From contig CADCXC010000038.1 of the NCBI GenBank assembly GCA_902806595.1, forward strand, positions 2,914,001 through 2,978,000: a stretch of 64,000 nt of DNA, given 5' to 3'. Below the pieces are notes generated by a model that was given only the letters and a program-made list of their open reading frames with translations, did no database searches and was not told the DNA's origin. Position 1 is the first letter of the stretch, and every line of letters begins with the position of its first letter. The translations under genes and the position numbers were made by a program. Below are positions 11,059-21,922 of the stretch, piece by piece. The DNA is from Pyrenopolyporus hunteri. Taxonomy: Eukaryota; Ascomycota; Sordariomycetes; Xylariales; Hypoxylaceae.

Positions 11059-11853
11059 ATGGCATCGAGAAAGGTGTCCACCCTCAAGTTCGTAGGGACC
11101 GTTTCCCTCGGTCTCTTAACGGTAAGTGGATTTGCCCCTCCAGATCACCCCGCGTCCAACATCCGCGATGAGCCGTCCAAGCAATCGCGCATCCCAAAAG
11201 CTATCCCTTCAGCCATTATTCCATTAATATTAAACCCTCAAGCCTATGAGTTAGCTCTGACTTATAAAATATAGGGCACTTCGTACACCCTCTCGACTCT
11301 CACGATTCCGTCGCTACTCGAGCTGCCCTCTGCGTCATCGGCGGCTAAGACCTTCAGATCTGTCGCATCGACGGCATCAACCCATCTCAATGTCCTTACA
11401 GGCATATCCGGCTCCGCCTTCCTCCTAGCCTTCGTGCTGTCCCCGAGGGGCTTCAGGCACCCGTATCTGCTCTACACGTCACTGTTCTGCTTCGGTACCC
11501 GCCTGACCAACCTCGTCACCCCGTCCATCTTCGGCGAACCCGTATCCAGCTCCGCCGCCGCCGCCCAAAGACGAGCAGCCTTGACCCAGGCTCGCAGGGA
11601 GAAGCATGCTGCCCGAGGAATGGAAGCTAGCTACGAGGTTCTCCCCGACTCCCACAGCGACGAGGGTGCCGTCAGCGGCGAGGAACTCGACGAGGACTAC
11701 AACGGCGAGGAGGTCCGCAGCGAGGTCGAGTTCTTCGTCAGGAATCAGCTGGTACAGACCGTGTTGGCGGGCATCGGGTTCACGATTGCCGTCGTCGGCA
11801 TCTGGGGCGACGGCGCTTTCAACTTCGCGGAGACTTACGTCATCGAGTTCTAA
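11059..11853 (+). CDS. Atg33-like mitochondrial membrane protein
   Basis: Two exons, 11059-11121 and 11275-11853, give 213 residues. The 153-bp intron has a consensus GTAAGT donor, a CTGAC branch site and a TAG acceptor, phase 0. The N-terminus (MASRKVSTLKFVGTVSLGLLT, then GTSYTLSTLTIPSLL) matches fungal Atg33-like proteins. At least three hydrophobic segments are visible (about 9-31, 55-75 and near 182-200), with a charged loop between them. Yeast Atg33 (197 residues) is a mitochondrial outer membrane protein needed for efficient mitophagy; function here is inferred from that resemblance only. The open frame that begins at 11434 is just the 3' part of exon 2. Confidence 0.72.
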
Positions 11854-13650
11854 GACAGGGGTAAACAAAATGTAACAAGAACCATCATAAGTATAAGGGA
11901 GATGAGGTTGAGGTGATCTTATTCTCATCGCTCATTCAGATCTTGGCGGAGATGTGAGATTAGCTGTCGGGAGTGTAGTGGATTATCTATCGCTGTTGAG
12001 CCCGATATATCCCGACGCTTGACTTTGAGAGGGGTTGCTTGGTCCGGCTGCTGTATATTTTTCGCTCCCACCTCCCTCTCACATCTTTCTGCACTACGCA
12101 CATGTAGCAACAGAAGAAAAGAAAAAATGGACTAAAAAATATGATAGAGCCATATGCATCTGTTCTAGTATGTAGCACAGCAAGGTTATGTCGAAATATC
12201 AACGTCCCTCTCTTGGAAGTTTAGTGAGAGTCCGTTTAGTGCTTCGAATTCTAAGCTGGTGACTTGATTGTGTTAGATGAACACATCGTAGGTGATTATA
12301 GGAAACCTCACATTATATTATTAGCAGCTGAATCGTCATAGGAACGACATCCCGTTATAGACTCCATGCAGGTTCACTGAGATGTAAGCACTAGGCTTGG
12401 AGATTCGATTAGTTCAAGGGGTAAAGTCGTCCCTAACAATCTTGAACAAGCTTAGTTTCAATGTCGAGGCTGAAGACTCGATCCTTCGCCGTCCGAGAAT
12501 TGTTGGAAGATTGGAAGTATCACCTAGGAATATAAAAACAAGAAAACAAAAATCGATATTAGGTACCTGGGTATATATGATAGGGAAAGGGTTAAGAAGA
12601 GCGGGATCAGAGTGAATACTTCTTATAAGATCAATCTTCCCGAGCTACAAACTACCGCTTAAACAAGACTTCAACCTCGATATTCGCAATTAAGGATCCA
12701 AACCAGACTATAACCCCAGACACCATCGTCGTAAGAAGCAATCTTCTTACTTCGGTGCTTATTATATAGGCATTTACCTACCACCTGACTTAACACTTCC
12801 TGGCGTCGTCCCGCTTACGTGTAACCGGTGAAACAAAGGGCCCAGCCAAGGTGAACATGATTAGTCCCTCAAACACCTTGGGTTTGTCTTATTATTACCC
12901 CTTGAAGCAAACTGTATATCTGACCGCCGGAGTAGGTATCTCCCTACCTAGCCTAGGTAGGTATCTTTCTAAATAGGTAATGAGGACCACTCACCGAGGG
13001 GGCAAACGGGGGCGCCACTTGTGCGACGAAGTAAAACGAGGGTTGAGTAATGTTTCTCGAGTTTGCGTATATATATCATTACACGAATTTATGTATAAAT
13101 TTCCAACAAGCTACCTATACAAATACGCCGGAGTATTATCAGTGAGGAAACGATATTACTTGGACTACCAGGCAAGTATGCTTTATATGACCTCGAACTG
13201 ACGGGTCTGTCTCGAATTGCCTACCTAACTGAATTACGTAGTCCTTCCTAAGCGTTGTGCTATTCTTCTAAAGCAAACATAGCTGGGCAACTTGTGCGTG
13301 CTCGCCGTAAATTCGTAAATCATGTGAACGAATACGACTGCTAAAAGGCAAAAAGCAGCCAGAGCAAATTTGCAGCGGCGAGGTACAGAAGTGAAGCGGG
13401 ATCAGCCGCAACCCCTCGGCCTCGAATCCTGTAATTGAGGCTACGGAATATGATGCTTGTCAGCCTTCGTGATGATGTCTCCCGCATGAAATGCAACGCA
13501 ATAGGGTATCAAGCAGCCTTTGCAGAACGCCTTACTGTCCATCCTGACCAAAAATCAAATGCTTGCAAAACCGACCGGGACCCGCCTCCCGTGCCCTATG
13601 CCACGCCATGCAAAGCAGCCTTTCACGTAAATCTCTCCTGGCGCGGTAAC
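11854..13650. other. Convergent intergenic region, 1.8 kb
   Basis: No gene is supported. The region lies between the 3' ends of the Atg33-like gene and the minus-strand proline-rich gene. A cluster of TAGGTA/TACCTA motifs sits at 12932-12979. Open frames of 60-100 codons (for example 12397-12615, 12980-13201 and 13435-13734) have no domain-like composition. Confidence 0.45.
12932..12979. repeat. TAGGTA/TACCTA motif cluster
   Basis: A short self-complementary cluster containing CCTACCTAGCCTAGGTAGG, one of many copies of this motif type in the window's intergenic DNA. Confidence 0.7.
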
Positions 13651-14616
13651 TCAGTCTTCCCATATCGTCTCCAAATCAAGGTCGCCGCGTCGCTCGGCTC
13701 CGCAGACACTCCAACGTTTGCGCTTGTCCCTTGATCCGAGACCCATCGTTCTTCCGCGCACAGGCGTGTCCACACCGCCTCGACCCTTCGTCTCACCGGA
13801 TTCTCCTTCCTCCGCTGCCTCCGCAGCAGCCTTCAACTGAGCGATTCTCTCGGCCTCCAATGCAGCCTCCTCCGCGTCAGGGGAATCAGGAATGGTCTCT
13901 AAACTCGAAATGCTAGGACTACGGGATCTCATAGAGCTTGGTGTCGATGGGACCGATGAGGATGGGTAGTAAGACGGGAAGGTGTAGCTATTCATTACAC
14001 CCTCTGGTCGAAACGAAGGTGAAGTTGCCGTACCTGATGGGGTCCCGGGCAGAGAAGGAGTGCTTGACGAGTAAGACGTAAACCGTAGGGGAGAAGACGT
14101 TCGTCGATGAGTCGGACCACTCAAGTTCGCGATGCCAGGGCTGGTAGGAACGCCCGACTCCGTATGGTGCCTCTCGCCCTCCAGGACGGAAGTACGGATA
14201 GGCGAGGTTGGGGGGTACGCTTCATCGACGGGTTTTCGTGGTACTCGATTCCTATTGGGGGAACCTATAGGACTGGCCGGACGAAACAGTGGCGGATAGA
14301 GAATATGACCTGAACCATCAACACCTGGCATGGAACGTGTACGACCAATGGCTGGCGGTGCGAGACTAGCAACCGACTTGGAACGGCCGTGGGCGCTGGC
14401 CAGAGGCGACGTGGTTCGGGGCCGAAACGGCATAGAAGTTGCACTTGCCCAAGCTGGTGAGCTCGGTGAGGGAGGCTCGGTTGATCGGCGTGGGTAAGGC
14501 TTGCGACTCGGATCTACATCACTGGTAATGATCGCGGCTGGTTGATGCAGACGTAGAGTAGGTAGAGGAGAGGAGCGGAATTCTTCCATCCGCTCGGTCT
14601 CGGGAACGGGCTCCAT
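13651..14616 (-). CDS. Ser/Pro-rich conserved ascomycete protein
   Basis: Single exon, 321 residues. About two thirds of the protein is disordered Ser/Pro/Arg-rich sequence with many SP and TP dipeptides (SPLPTLRLHQPA, SSTPSLPGTPSG, SRSPSISSLETIPDSPDAEE), so it is a likely phosphoprotein. An Ala/Glu-rich helix (EEAALEAERIAQLKAAAEA, about residues 245-268) follows. The C-terminal block KRKRWSVCGAERRGDLDLET is compact and looks like the conserved part. Such proteins are usually annotated only as proline-rich in filamentous ascomycetes; I cannot name a function. An in-frame TAG lies 21 bases upstream of the ATG, which supports this start unless there is a 5' intron. The leader upstream is long and pyrimidine-rich on the minus strand. 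Confidence 0.78.
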   Translation of the reverse strand: MEPVPETERMEEFRSSPLPTLRLHQPAAIITSDVDPSRKPYPRRSTEPPSPSSPAWASATSMPFRPRTTSPLASAHGRSKSVASLAPPAIGRTRSMPGVDGSGHILYPPLFRPASPIGSPNRNRVPRKPVDEAYPPTSPIRTSVLEGERHHTESGVPTSPGIANLSGPTHRRTSSPLRFTSYSSSTPSLPGTPSGTATSPSFRPEGVMNSYTFPSYYPSSSVPSTPSSMRSRSPSISSLETIPDSPDAEEAALEAERIAQLKAAAEAAEEGESGETKGRGGVDTPVRGRTMGLGSRDKRKRWSVCGAERRGDLDLETIWED

Positions 14617-15814
14617 TTTCCGACGGACAACAACCTAAGCGGTCTATCTCACTTCGTTTTCATGGGAACCGGCGTGGCCTAGAAAGGAGGCGAGAAATAC
14701 GTTGTCGAGGCGGTGGAAGATGACGGACCGTCCAAGGTGAGTAGGGAAAGGAAGGGCCGGTTCGTCTGCCTGGTGTGCAACTCTTGGAATGCAAGTCTCA
14801 CAATGCAAGTAACAGCGGGCAATCAAGTATTCGCCTAGGAAGGGAGGAGGAAGCAAGCTGATGTGATATGCGACCGTACCTTTGAAGCGCTTGGGAAGTG
14901 CTTGTGGAACGATGGCAGGGGAGAGGGAGGAGAGAAATTGAGTCTTATGCGGGTCATATGTCGTACCGAGTTTAGTTCGCGAAGTGTCCGAGCTCCTTAC
15001 CACGAACTGACTTTGTCGGGGTTGCTCGTGCTTGAGGGGCACACAGACGTGAGGAGAGGGAGTGAGAGAGAGATAGGTATTGCGTGTTTGTGTGTGTTGT
15101 GTTTGTGTGTGAGGCGAATAGAGAAGTAGGTAAATGAAGTTGATGGCCGACGGTCGAGAGAGGAGAACGGGGGGTGTTTATTATTATGGTGTTTTGTGGT
15201 CCTCAGTTGGTCGGAATGCTACTGGCGGTGGATGAGCCCCATCAGCATCAGATGTGATATGGGATCAATACCTGGCATTTGGAGGTAAGCCGTTACGGAC
15301 AAGTCCCGACGTCAGGGCCACGGAATGTTGAATCAGGTACGTGATTGTGGGCAGAGACGGATACAAAAACAGAAAGAGAAAAGGGAGAAGAGGAAGAGGA
15401 GGAAGAGAGCGGAAGAAGGTCGTCGAATTAATAACCCAAGATGGCTCCGACGTTTCGATGCTTCGATGCTTCGATGCCCTCTCAATGCTTCGGATGCTGG
15501 ACGCTGGATGCTCGGTTAGATACTTGATGCTTGCTCCCCAGGTCCCCGGGAACAAGGGAGTAAACCGAAAGCAGGATAGGCTCTCTCCCGTCTCCTCTCT
15601 GGGGTTCTCTGTTCGCCTGGCTGGTGACCCTCGACTCTTGCCCTTTCTCGGGGTTCGAAGAGGGGACCGAGATGGAGTAGTTTGAGTGGATGAAGAATGT
15701 TTAAGGCTAGGTAGGTAATGTAGGTAGGCCACATAAGGACAAGATCACCTGCGTCTGGTGCAGCGGCTTTGATTCCAACAAGCCGCTACAACAGGCCGCT
15801 AAAAAGTCTAGGCT

Positions 15815-15950
15815 GTACCTACATACCCAGGTACCTACCTAGCAGGTAACGGCTGTAGGTAGGCGCAAACAAATGCACGTTATGGGGGCAGGTGTTACGG
15901 GGTTGTACGGGGGGCTTATGGGTAGGTAGGTAGGTATGTACCTACTGTAC
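15815..15950. repeat. TAGGTA/TACCTA motif clusters
   Basis: Two close clusters (15815-15864 and 15921-15950). The second is a run of GTAGGTAGGTAGGTA followed by the reverse orientation TACCTACT. Confidence 0.7.
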
Positions 15951-17040
15951 AGCACACATCCATACATATACCTAGCCCGGCCTAGCTTGCCTGAGTTTAA
16001 AACGTCTCACCGTTCTGCGACTGATTGGCCCTTGATTCAGCCCCACTAGCGCCACCCCCGTCCTACTGCGTGGATTAGCCTCCTGTGTCTTGGCGCATAT
16101 ATCCTTTTAGGTGCATGGGTGCCTACTATAGCACAGGTTGTTGCAAGGTACCTCTAACCTATAATACGCTAACTCGCCTTACCTCCTATCATATGTCAAC
16201 GGCCACAGAACCTACGCCGAGCACGTGCAATTAATGGATTTTCGAACTTGGCGGAGCTACGCGACCCTATCGTTCCGAGATTCAGTACCATTTTGGGCTA
16301 ACAGTCATGTAGCATGCGTACCATGCGGGATACTTGAATGGGTAATAGGCGACTTCACGCGCGGTTAATAACCTCGCCTGATTTTGAGATAACATCATGA
16401 TTCATGATTCATTATTTATTATTATTTATGAAATGTGTATGCGTCTCGGGGGGCCTTATCGAATGCTACCATCTTACATAACGGGTAAAGCATCATTCCA
16501 TACTTAGACATAAGGGAATTGCCTAGCCTCTTCTATCGTTGGCGAGTCATCCCGGAGAGGAATAGGATTCCATATGCTTCTAATATGGGGACTTAGCTGA
16601 ACAGGATACCCGGTATAGTAGCACTTCGCGTCAGGTAGAACTAATGAAATTAGGTAAGGTGGTCCTACATGGGAATCCCCTATAGACATTGGATGGAGGC
16701 AAGTTAGACAAGTAGGCTAATTATTGACTTCAGACGAATATAAGTGGCCGCAGATATACAGGTAAATATAGGACAGGTAGCTAGGTAGGTATATTTATAT
16801 GGCTAGGTACCAATCAATTGACGCACTTCCATGAATTTAATACCAACGTGAAAGACAATAGCACGGTACATATATACATGTATGTACAGGTGAACTAGAT
16901 GCGTGCATGTACCTAAGGTAGTACGTGTAGCCCCTATGGGCCGACCTGTGCAGCTGCGCTAGAGCTACCGACTCCGCTTGTGACTCTCGTACTATGTGTA
17001 TTCAATGTACTTCAGTTAATCAGTTGTGTGCTCTATGCGG

Positions 17041-17110
17041 GTAGGTATGCATGTAGGTACCTGACGTTCCCACCAGTGCGATGTACCTACATGTAGATAG
17101 GTACCTAACC
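17041..17110. repeat. TAGGTA/TACCTA motif cluster
   Basis: Several GTAGGTA units in one orientation followed by TACCTAC units in the other, forming a loose inverted repeat about 440 bp upstream of the mannosyltransferase ATG. Confidence 0.65.
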
Positions 17111-17189
17111 TGCCAACTCGAGTCCATTTCAGTTTAGTGTTATCTGGCAAGTCGGAATGGGAAATTTCCAATTACCACAATTTTCTAAC

Positions 17190-17255
17190 GATACCACCGA
17201 CCACGACACCAACCACGACACCAACCACGACACCGACCAGGACCACGACTACGAC
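17190..17255 (+). repeat. Short imperfect tandem repeat (ACCACGAC units)
   Basis: Consecutive copies of a 6-12 base unit (ACCACGACACCAACCACGAC) upstream of the mannosyltransferase gene. It is read as minisatellite-like; a translated version would be Thr/Asn/His/Asp repeats, but I see no gene containing it. Confidence 0.55.
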
Positions 17256-17545
17256 CTCGATCAACGACCCCAACCACGACTAGGTGCCCTCATCATCATC
17301 AGCACACACACCCGACAACCTATCGCCGTCCTCTGTTGGTGTGCCATTCCGGGGACTGACGCCACCTATCCGCGCCTCTGCGTTTCCATCGTTGCAAATC
17401 TTTACTCTGGTAGCCGTTGGATTTGCTTGCCCTCGATGGCCCGTGCCAATTAGTGATTTCATTTCGTCCATCACTCTCCTTTTTACTGCGCTGTCCTCGG
17501 CGTTCTGCACCGTGTTCCTGATTTGGTCGACAACATTAATTCACG

Positions 17546-18712
17546 ATGGCGCGCCCTATGGGGCCGGTCCGCCTGCGGAGGACGAACTACCTGACCTTGT
17601 CCATCGGCGCCATACTCTGCCTCTTCATAATTTACTTCCTCACCCACACTGGGTCGACTTCACAAACCGTCAGTGCGAGCCGACCTCCCACCCGTAAACC
17701 CGGCGCGAAGCCGAGTCTCATCGCCGAGAGGCCTCCCGTCCGGCGCTTCAACCTGAACAATGTCACGATTACCCCCGATCCGATTGGAAATCGAGAGGCC
17801 GTCCTGATCCTAACGCCAATGGCGCGCTTCTACCAGGAATACTGGGACAATCTTTTGAAACTGCAATACCCTCGCGACCTCATCACCCTCGGCTTCATCC
17901 TACCTAAGAACAAGGAAGGGAACGCGGCGACGACCGCGCTACAGGCCCAGATCTCGAAGACGCAAAAGGGCCCCGTCAAGGATCGATTCAGGAGCATAAT
18001 AATCGAGCGACAGGATTTCGACCCTCCGCTGACATCGCAGGCGGAAAGTGAGCGACACAAGATGGAGAACCAGAAGGCGAGACGCGCTTCCATGTCCAGG
18101 GCACGGAATTCGCTGCTCTTCACGACCCTGGGAGCCGATACGTCCTGGGTTTTGTGGTTGGATTCCGATATCATCGAAACGCCACCTACTTTGATACAAG
18201 ATCTCGCGTCACATGACAAGCCTATCATCGTGCCGAACTGCTTCCAGAGATATATCGACTCCGAAACGGGCAAGCCGGCAGAACGGCCGTACGACTTCAA
18301 TAGCTGGCAAGATAGCCCGACAGCCCAGGAAATCGCCGCTAAGATGAGCCCCGATGATATCATCCTCGAAGGATACTCGGAAATGGCAACCTACCGAACC
18401 TTGATGGCTTACATGGCGGAGAAGGATGATGAAAAACATATGGAGATGCCCTTGGATGGCGTGGGTGGCACCGCGTTACTAGTTAAGGCGGACGTTCATC
18501 GTGACGGTGCTATGTTCCCGCCATTCCCCTTCTATCACCTGATCGAAACCGAAGGGTTTGCGAAGATGGCGAAGAGATTGGGCTGGCAGTCTACGGGGCT
18601 GCCCAACTACAAAGTAACAATCCCCCCTCTCGCTTATACATGTTCGAAAATAAAAACAAAAAACTTTCGGTGGCTGACCACTAGGATATAGGTTTATCAT
18701 TACAACGAATAG
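17546..18712 (+). CDS. Anp1/Mnn9/Van1-family alpha-1,6-mannosyltransferase
   Basis: Two exons, 17546-18613 and 18692-18712, give 362 residues. The second exon codes for only six residues, VYHYNE, plus stop. If the intron (GTAACA donor, TAG acceptor) is ignored, the frame runs 26 codons too far into non-conserved sequence. The protein has a short basic cytoplasmic tail, a signal anchor at about residues 15-33, a Pro-rich stem and an Anp1-type catalytic domain (VLILTPMARFYQEYWDNL from about 89; LWLDSDI near 205 as the DxD-type metal site; MEMPLDGVGGTALLVKADVH; PFYHLIETEGFAKMAKRLG). In yeast these proteins form the M-Pol I and II complexes in the cis-Golgi that build the alpha-1,6 mannan backbone on N-glycans. 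Which of the three paralogues this is cannot be settled here. Confidence 0.88.
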
Positions 18713-19504
18713 AAGACAAAATTTAACATACGGCTCTAAACACTTTTGTCATAACGAACCTTTTAATCATCTGCCACGAGTCTCGGATCATTGCATTTTG
18801 GAGATGAGGAGTTAAAACGTGCCGAACTGTTTGGCGATGACGGGGCATTCGTTACACCGAACCATCCGCCGCCGCTATGGCCGTGGTTAAGGGGGTCAGG
18901 GTCTTCCTGTAGATATTTATTGCAGCATCACAGGATCGGAGTCATTGCTTGTTTTTAACACTTGTTCCACTAGGTGACGGCCCTACGGTTATCACACCAA
19001 ACAGACGCGGGGAGGGACGGGGGATAGTCGTTCCAGGCGCTTTGGAAATCGGAGAAATCATAACAGTAGAAATGGTTTCTTTTTCTATATTCTGTCAAGA
19101 GCGTTGACGAACAGACGTACTATCAAAAATAAGGTAGCAGTTTGACGTCGGGACCATACATCAGGAGGTAGCCCGAGATCCCTTGTATACCAATAAACGC
19201 CCGCTCCGTGTCGTCCCTATTTGCTATATATGTCCTGGACTCCCTCTTTCCGAGTACGAATTGCACCGTTGCCTGCTAGTCCGGATTAATATCGAATTTG
19301 AATGTTCGTCCTCATCCTGCTTATCGTAACGTATACGGCCTAAGTATTTGCGGCCTCATCATACACCTTGGATCTGTACCTCATCCACCCGTCCATTCGC
19401 CAACTCATTCACTAGCCAAATAAAGTAACATCGCTCGCTCACTCATCTTCCCACTCCCTACCTCGTCAACCCAACCCAACCCAACCCGCCGTCCGATACA
19501 TCTA
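18713..19504. other. Convergent intergenic spacer
   Basis: About 790 bp between the stops of the mannosyltransferase (+) and PEX4 (-). A short tandem CCCAACCCAACCCAACCC sits at about 19470-19487, downstream of PEX4. No gene seen. Confidence 0.5.
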
Positions 19505-20264
19505 CTACCTCCCCTCATACCGGCCCCCCTCGTCGCTGCACCAGAACTCGACGAGGCGGCGGGCGCCGAGGGCGTCGCCGCCGCGGAGGAGGGCGGCGAC
19601 GTCGACGTTGAGGGGGCTGTCGGTCTCGGGGCAGCTGAGCAGCATGCGCACGGCGCGCACGCACTCGAGGATGCTGTACGCCGGCGTCCACGCCTCCTTG
19701 AGCAGGTCCAGGCAGATGTCGCCCCCGCGCAGCGCCACGTTGGCGTGCACGATCGGCGTCCGGAACGCGATCTTGGGCGGCGCGAGAGGGTACGACGGCG
19801 GGATCGATATGTCGAGGAGCCAGCGGCCCTCTGGGGTTTGGGGTTAGTCGGTTGTGTTTTCCCGGGGTTTGTTTTCTTTTTTCTTTCGGTTTTTTTGAAT
19901 TGTGTTGTGTTTGTTAGGTATGCAGGCGCGTGTTTAGGATGGTTATAGGATTTAAGGATCGGCGATTGGGGGATTGAAGTGCGGAGGATGGGGAAGGAAA
20001 TGAAGGGATGGGAAGGGAAGGGAAGGAAGACGGGCAGGATTGGGTTGGGAGAAAAAAAAACATACCATCGTAACCGGAACCTACGCCCCGTCCGTTGATC
20101 ACGGCCTCCCAGTGCAGCAGCTCGTCCTCGTTCACGGGCCCGAGGCGCTCGATGCCCGTCTCGTTCGCCTTCTCCTCCTCCCAGACCGTGAGCTCTTTCA
20201 GCAGGCGCTTCGCGGCGTTGCGCGAGGACGCCGCCGACGCTGTCGCCGCCGCGGAAGTCGACAT
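19505..20264 (-). CDS. PEX4: Peroxisomal ubiquitin-conjugating enzyme E2 (Pex4)
   Basis: Two exons, 20264-20066 and 19830-19505, give 174 residues. The 235-bp intron has a GTATGT donor and CAG acceptor. An Ala/Ser-rich leader is followed by a UBC fold: AAKRLLKELTVWEEEK, GPVNEDELLHWEAVI, GRWLLDISIPPSYPLAPPK and GGDICLDLL with catalytic Cys106. The Pex4-specific tail SCPETDSPLNVDVAALLRGGD is clear. Known role: Pex4, anchored by Pex22, monoubiquitinates the Pex5 receptor so that it can be recycled from the peroxisomal membrane. The usual HPN tripeptide upstream of the cysteine reads HAN here (residues 95-97). Codon use is GC-rich. A TG microsatellite lies 30 bp upstream of the ATG. Confidence 0.88.
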
Positions 20265-20290
20265 TGCGAGTGGGTAGGTAAAGCGATAAG

Positions 20291-20335
<45 letters not shown>

Positions 20336-21922
20336 TAGGATATGGGATGCGCCTCTTTCTCTTTCTCTCTCCTCTTTCGATAGAAGAGGAATGTGGGGGG
20401 AAAGTTTATCGCGGTATGGGGTGAAGAAACAGGAAGAGTCGTTCGTTCGGGCGAGATTCGATGTTGGGTCCTATGCAGAACGGCGTGGAGGTTCCCGGTC
20501 TGGGCAGACGGCGTATGTAAGGTGGTAATATGTAATAGGTTCGACGGGAAAGAAGCAGGCCAATACTAATTAAAGCTCCCCGATGCTAAGGATGTGTCTC
20601 GGCAAGGGCCTGGGTACATACAGTACCTAGGTACTTTAGACGCCGTGCCGGCGTGCAGGGGTTCCGTAGTCTGAATTTGATTGGGTCCCGACGCATGCCG
20701 AGGCTTCGCGCCTGTGGACGCGCACATACAAACATCAATACAACTGATTCGGATGTTGGCAACATCGTTACACCAAAACGCAACATACGTGGATAACTGC
20801 AACTATATACATGTACTTATGTAGGTAAACAACCTCATTCAACGAATTGCATCTGTTGGAACTCAATCAAGGCCTACCACGACACAGAAGCTCGAGATCT
20901 CTCGGCTCTCGTGGAATCTTGTGATTAGCCTCTTCATATGGAAACGGTTCCATTTAGGTAACCCGATATTACGCACATACAGTAGACGGCAACTTTAGAA
21001 TGGATCGATTCTACACACGCAGCGACTTTGATATACTACTCCATTGCTGGGTACGATAGAATTGTGTTGGAGTAGACTTCTAGGAATCACCTATTAGGTA
21101 TTCCATCTTCTCGAGCTGTATGCGAGACGATTCTCAACTCTTACTAAACTAAGAACTAGTAGAAGCATATAACGTCCGCGTCTATCGCGGTTCACATTCG
21201 GCAGCTAAGACAACCCATTAAACGCTTGAGGGATAACACTCATACATAGTAGTTTATGTTCACTATTATTTGTGTATAAACCCAGATGCTCAGCAAGTCC
21301 GTAATGAGCAACTTGGTTTGCGGGTCATGTAACAATCGACTTGAAAGTCTTATGGAACATCTCGCCCAGATATCCTCTCCATCTGCATCATACAGCGCGA
21401 TATGTCCAGAGAAATCAGAGCCATCGTTTGCCGACGGCAAGCTTTTTTTTTTCTTGCTAGCCTAAATGGCCATTCAGTTTCCTCCCCTCCTCAAGCAGCG
21501 AAAATAGACTAGTTAATGTCTCGATAAACGGAGCCGTGGTCATGAAGTGGCCCGAGGTGCCGTCATGCGTTCGTAAAAAAAGAAAAGGAAAAAGTAGAAA
21601 ACAAAACCAAGCGAGTGCGAGGAAACCCCTGGGACGTCGGGTTCTCGTATGCGTACAAAACAAAGCATGCTTTGCAAATAAAATCGTGAGTAAGATTGTC
21701 TCAAATACCATCAGGGAGCCTTTACATAGGGCGCTTAGGAGCTTGGTTTCGTGTGGGTAATGAGAAATGCGTGAGAATACGTAAACTTCGTCGGATCCGT
21801 CAGCAGCAGGACCAGAGCAGCTAGTCAAGCCGTTGCCGTCTTCCGTTCCCTTGCGCGCCCTTGACTTAGGCGTGGACGCTAGTAGCAGAGGAATTCGGTC
21901 TGAGCGAAGCGTCGAGGAAACT
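20265..21922. other. Intergenic: PEX4 promoter and 3' flank of the proline-rich gene
   Basis: About 1.65 kb. It contains the TG microsatellite at 20294-20334 and a pyrimidine-rich stretch just after it. No gene is supported; minus-strand frames at 21240-21440 and 21457-21828 lack domain-like composition. Confidence 0.45.
20294..20334. repeat. (TG)20 microsatellite upstream of PEX4
   Basis: An uninterrupted TG dinucleotide array of about 20 units located 30-70 bp upstream of the PEX4 start codon, therefore in its promoter or 5' UTR. Confidence 0.95.

Larger units (their letters stand above)
14617..17545. other. Long divergent intergenic region, 2.9 kb
   Basis: Shared upstream region of the Ser/Pro-rich gene (-) and the mannosyltransferase gene (+). 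Minus-strand open frames (14644-15042, 15265-15732) are low-complexity and look like 5' leader sequence. At 17193-17250 there is an imperfect tandem array of ACCACGACACCAACCACG-type units close to the mannosyltransferase start. TAGGTA/TACCTA clusters lie at 15815-15864, 15921-15950, 16777-16810 and 17041-17110. Confidence 0.5.

Noticed and set aside
14644..15732. Minus-strand frames upstream of the Ser/Pro-rich gene
   Set aside because: Low-complexity Leu/Pro/Ser translations of pyrimidine-rich DNA, more like 5' leader sequence; an in-frame stop separates them from the gene.
20040..20528. 162-codon plus frame containing a Cys/Val run
   Set aside because: The run is the TG microsatellite read as codons, and the rest is antisense to PEX4.
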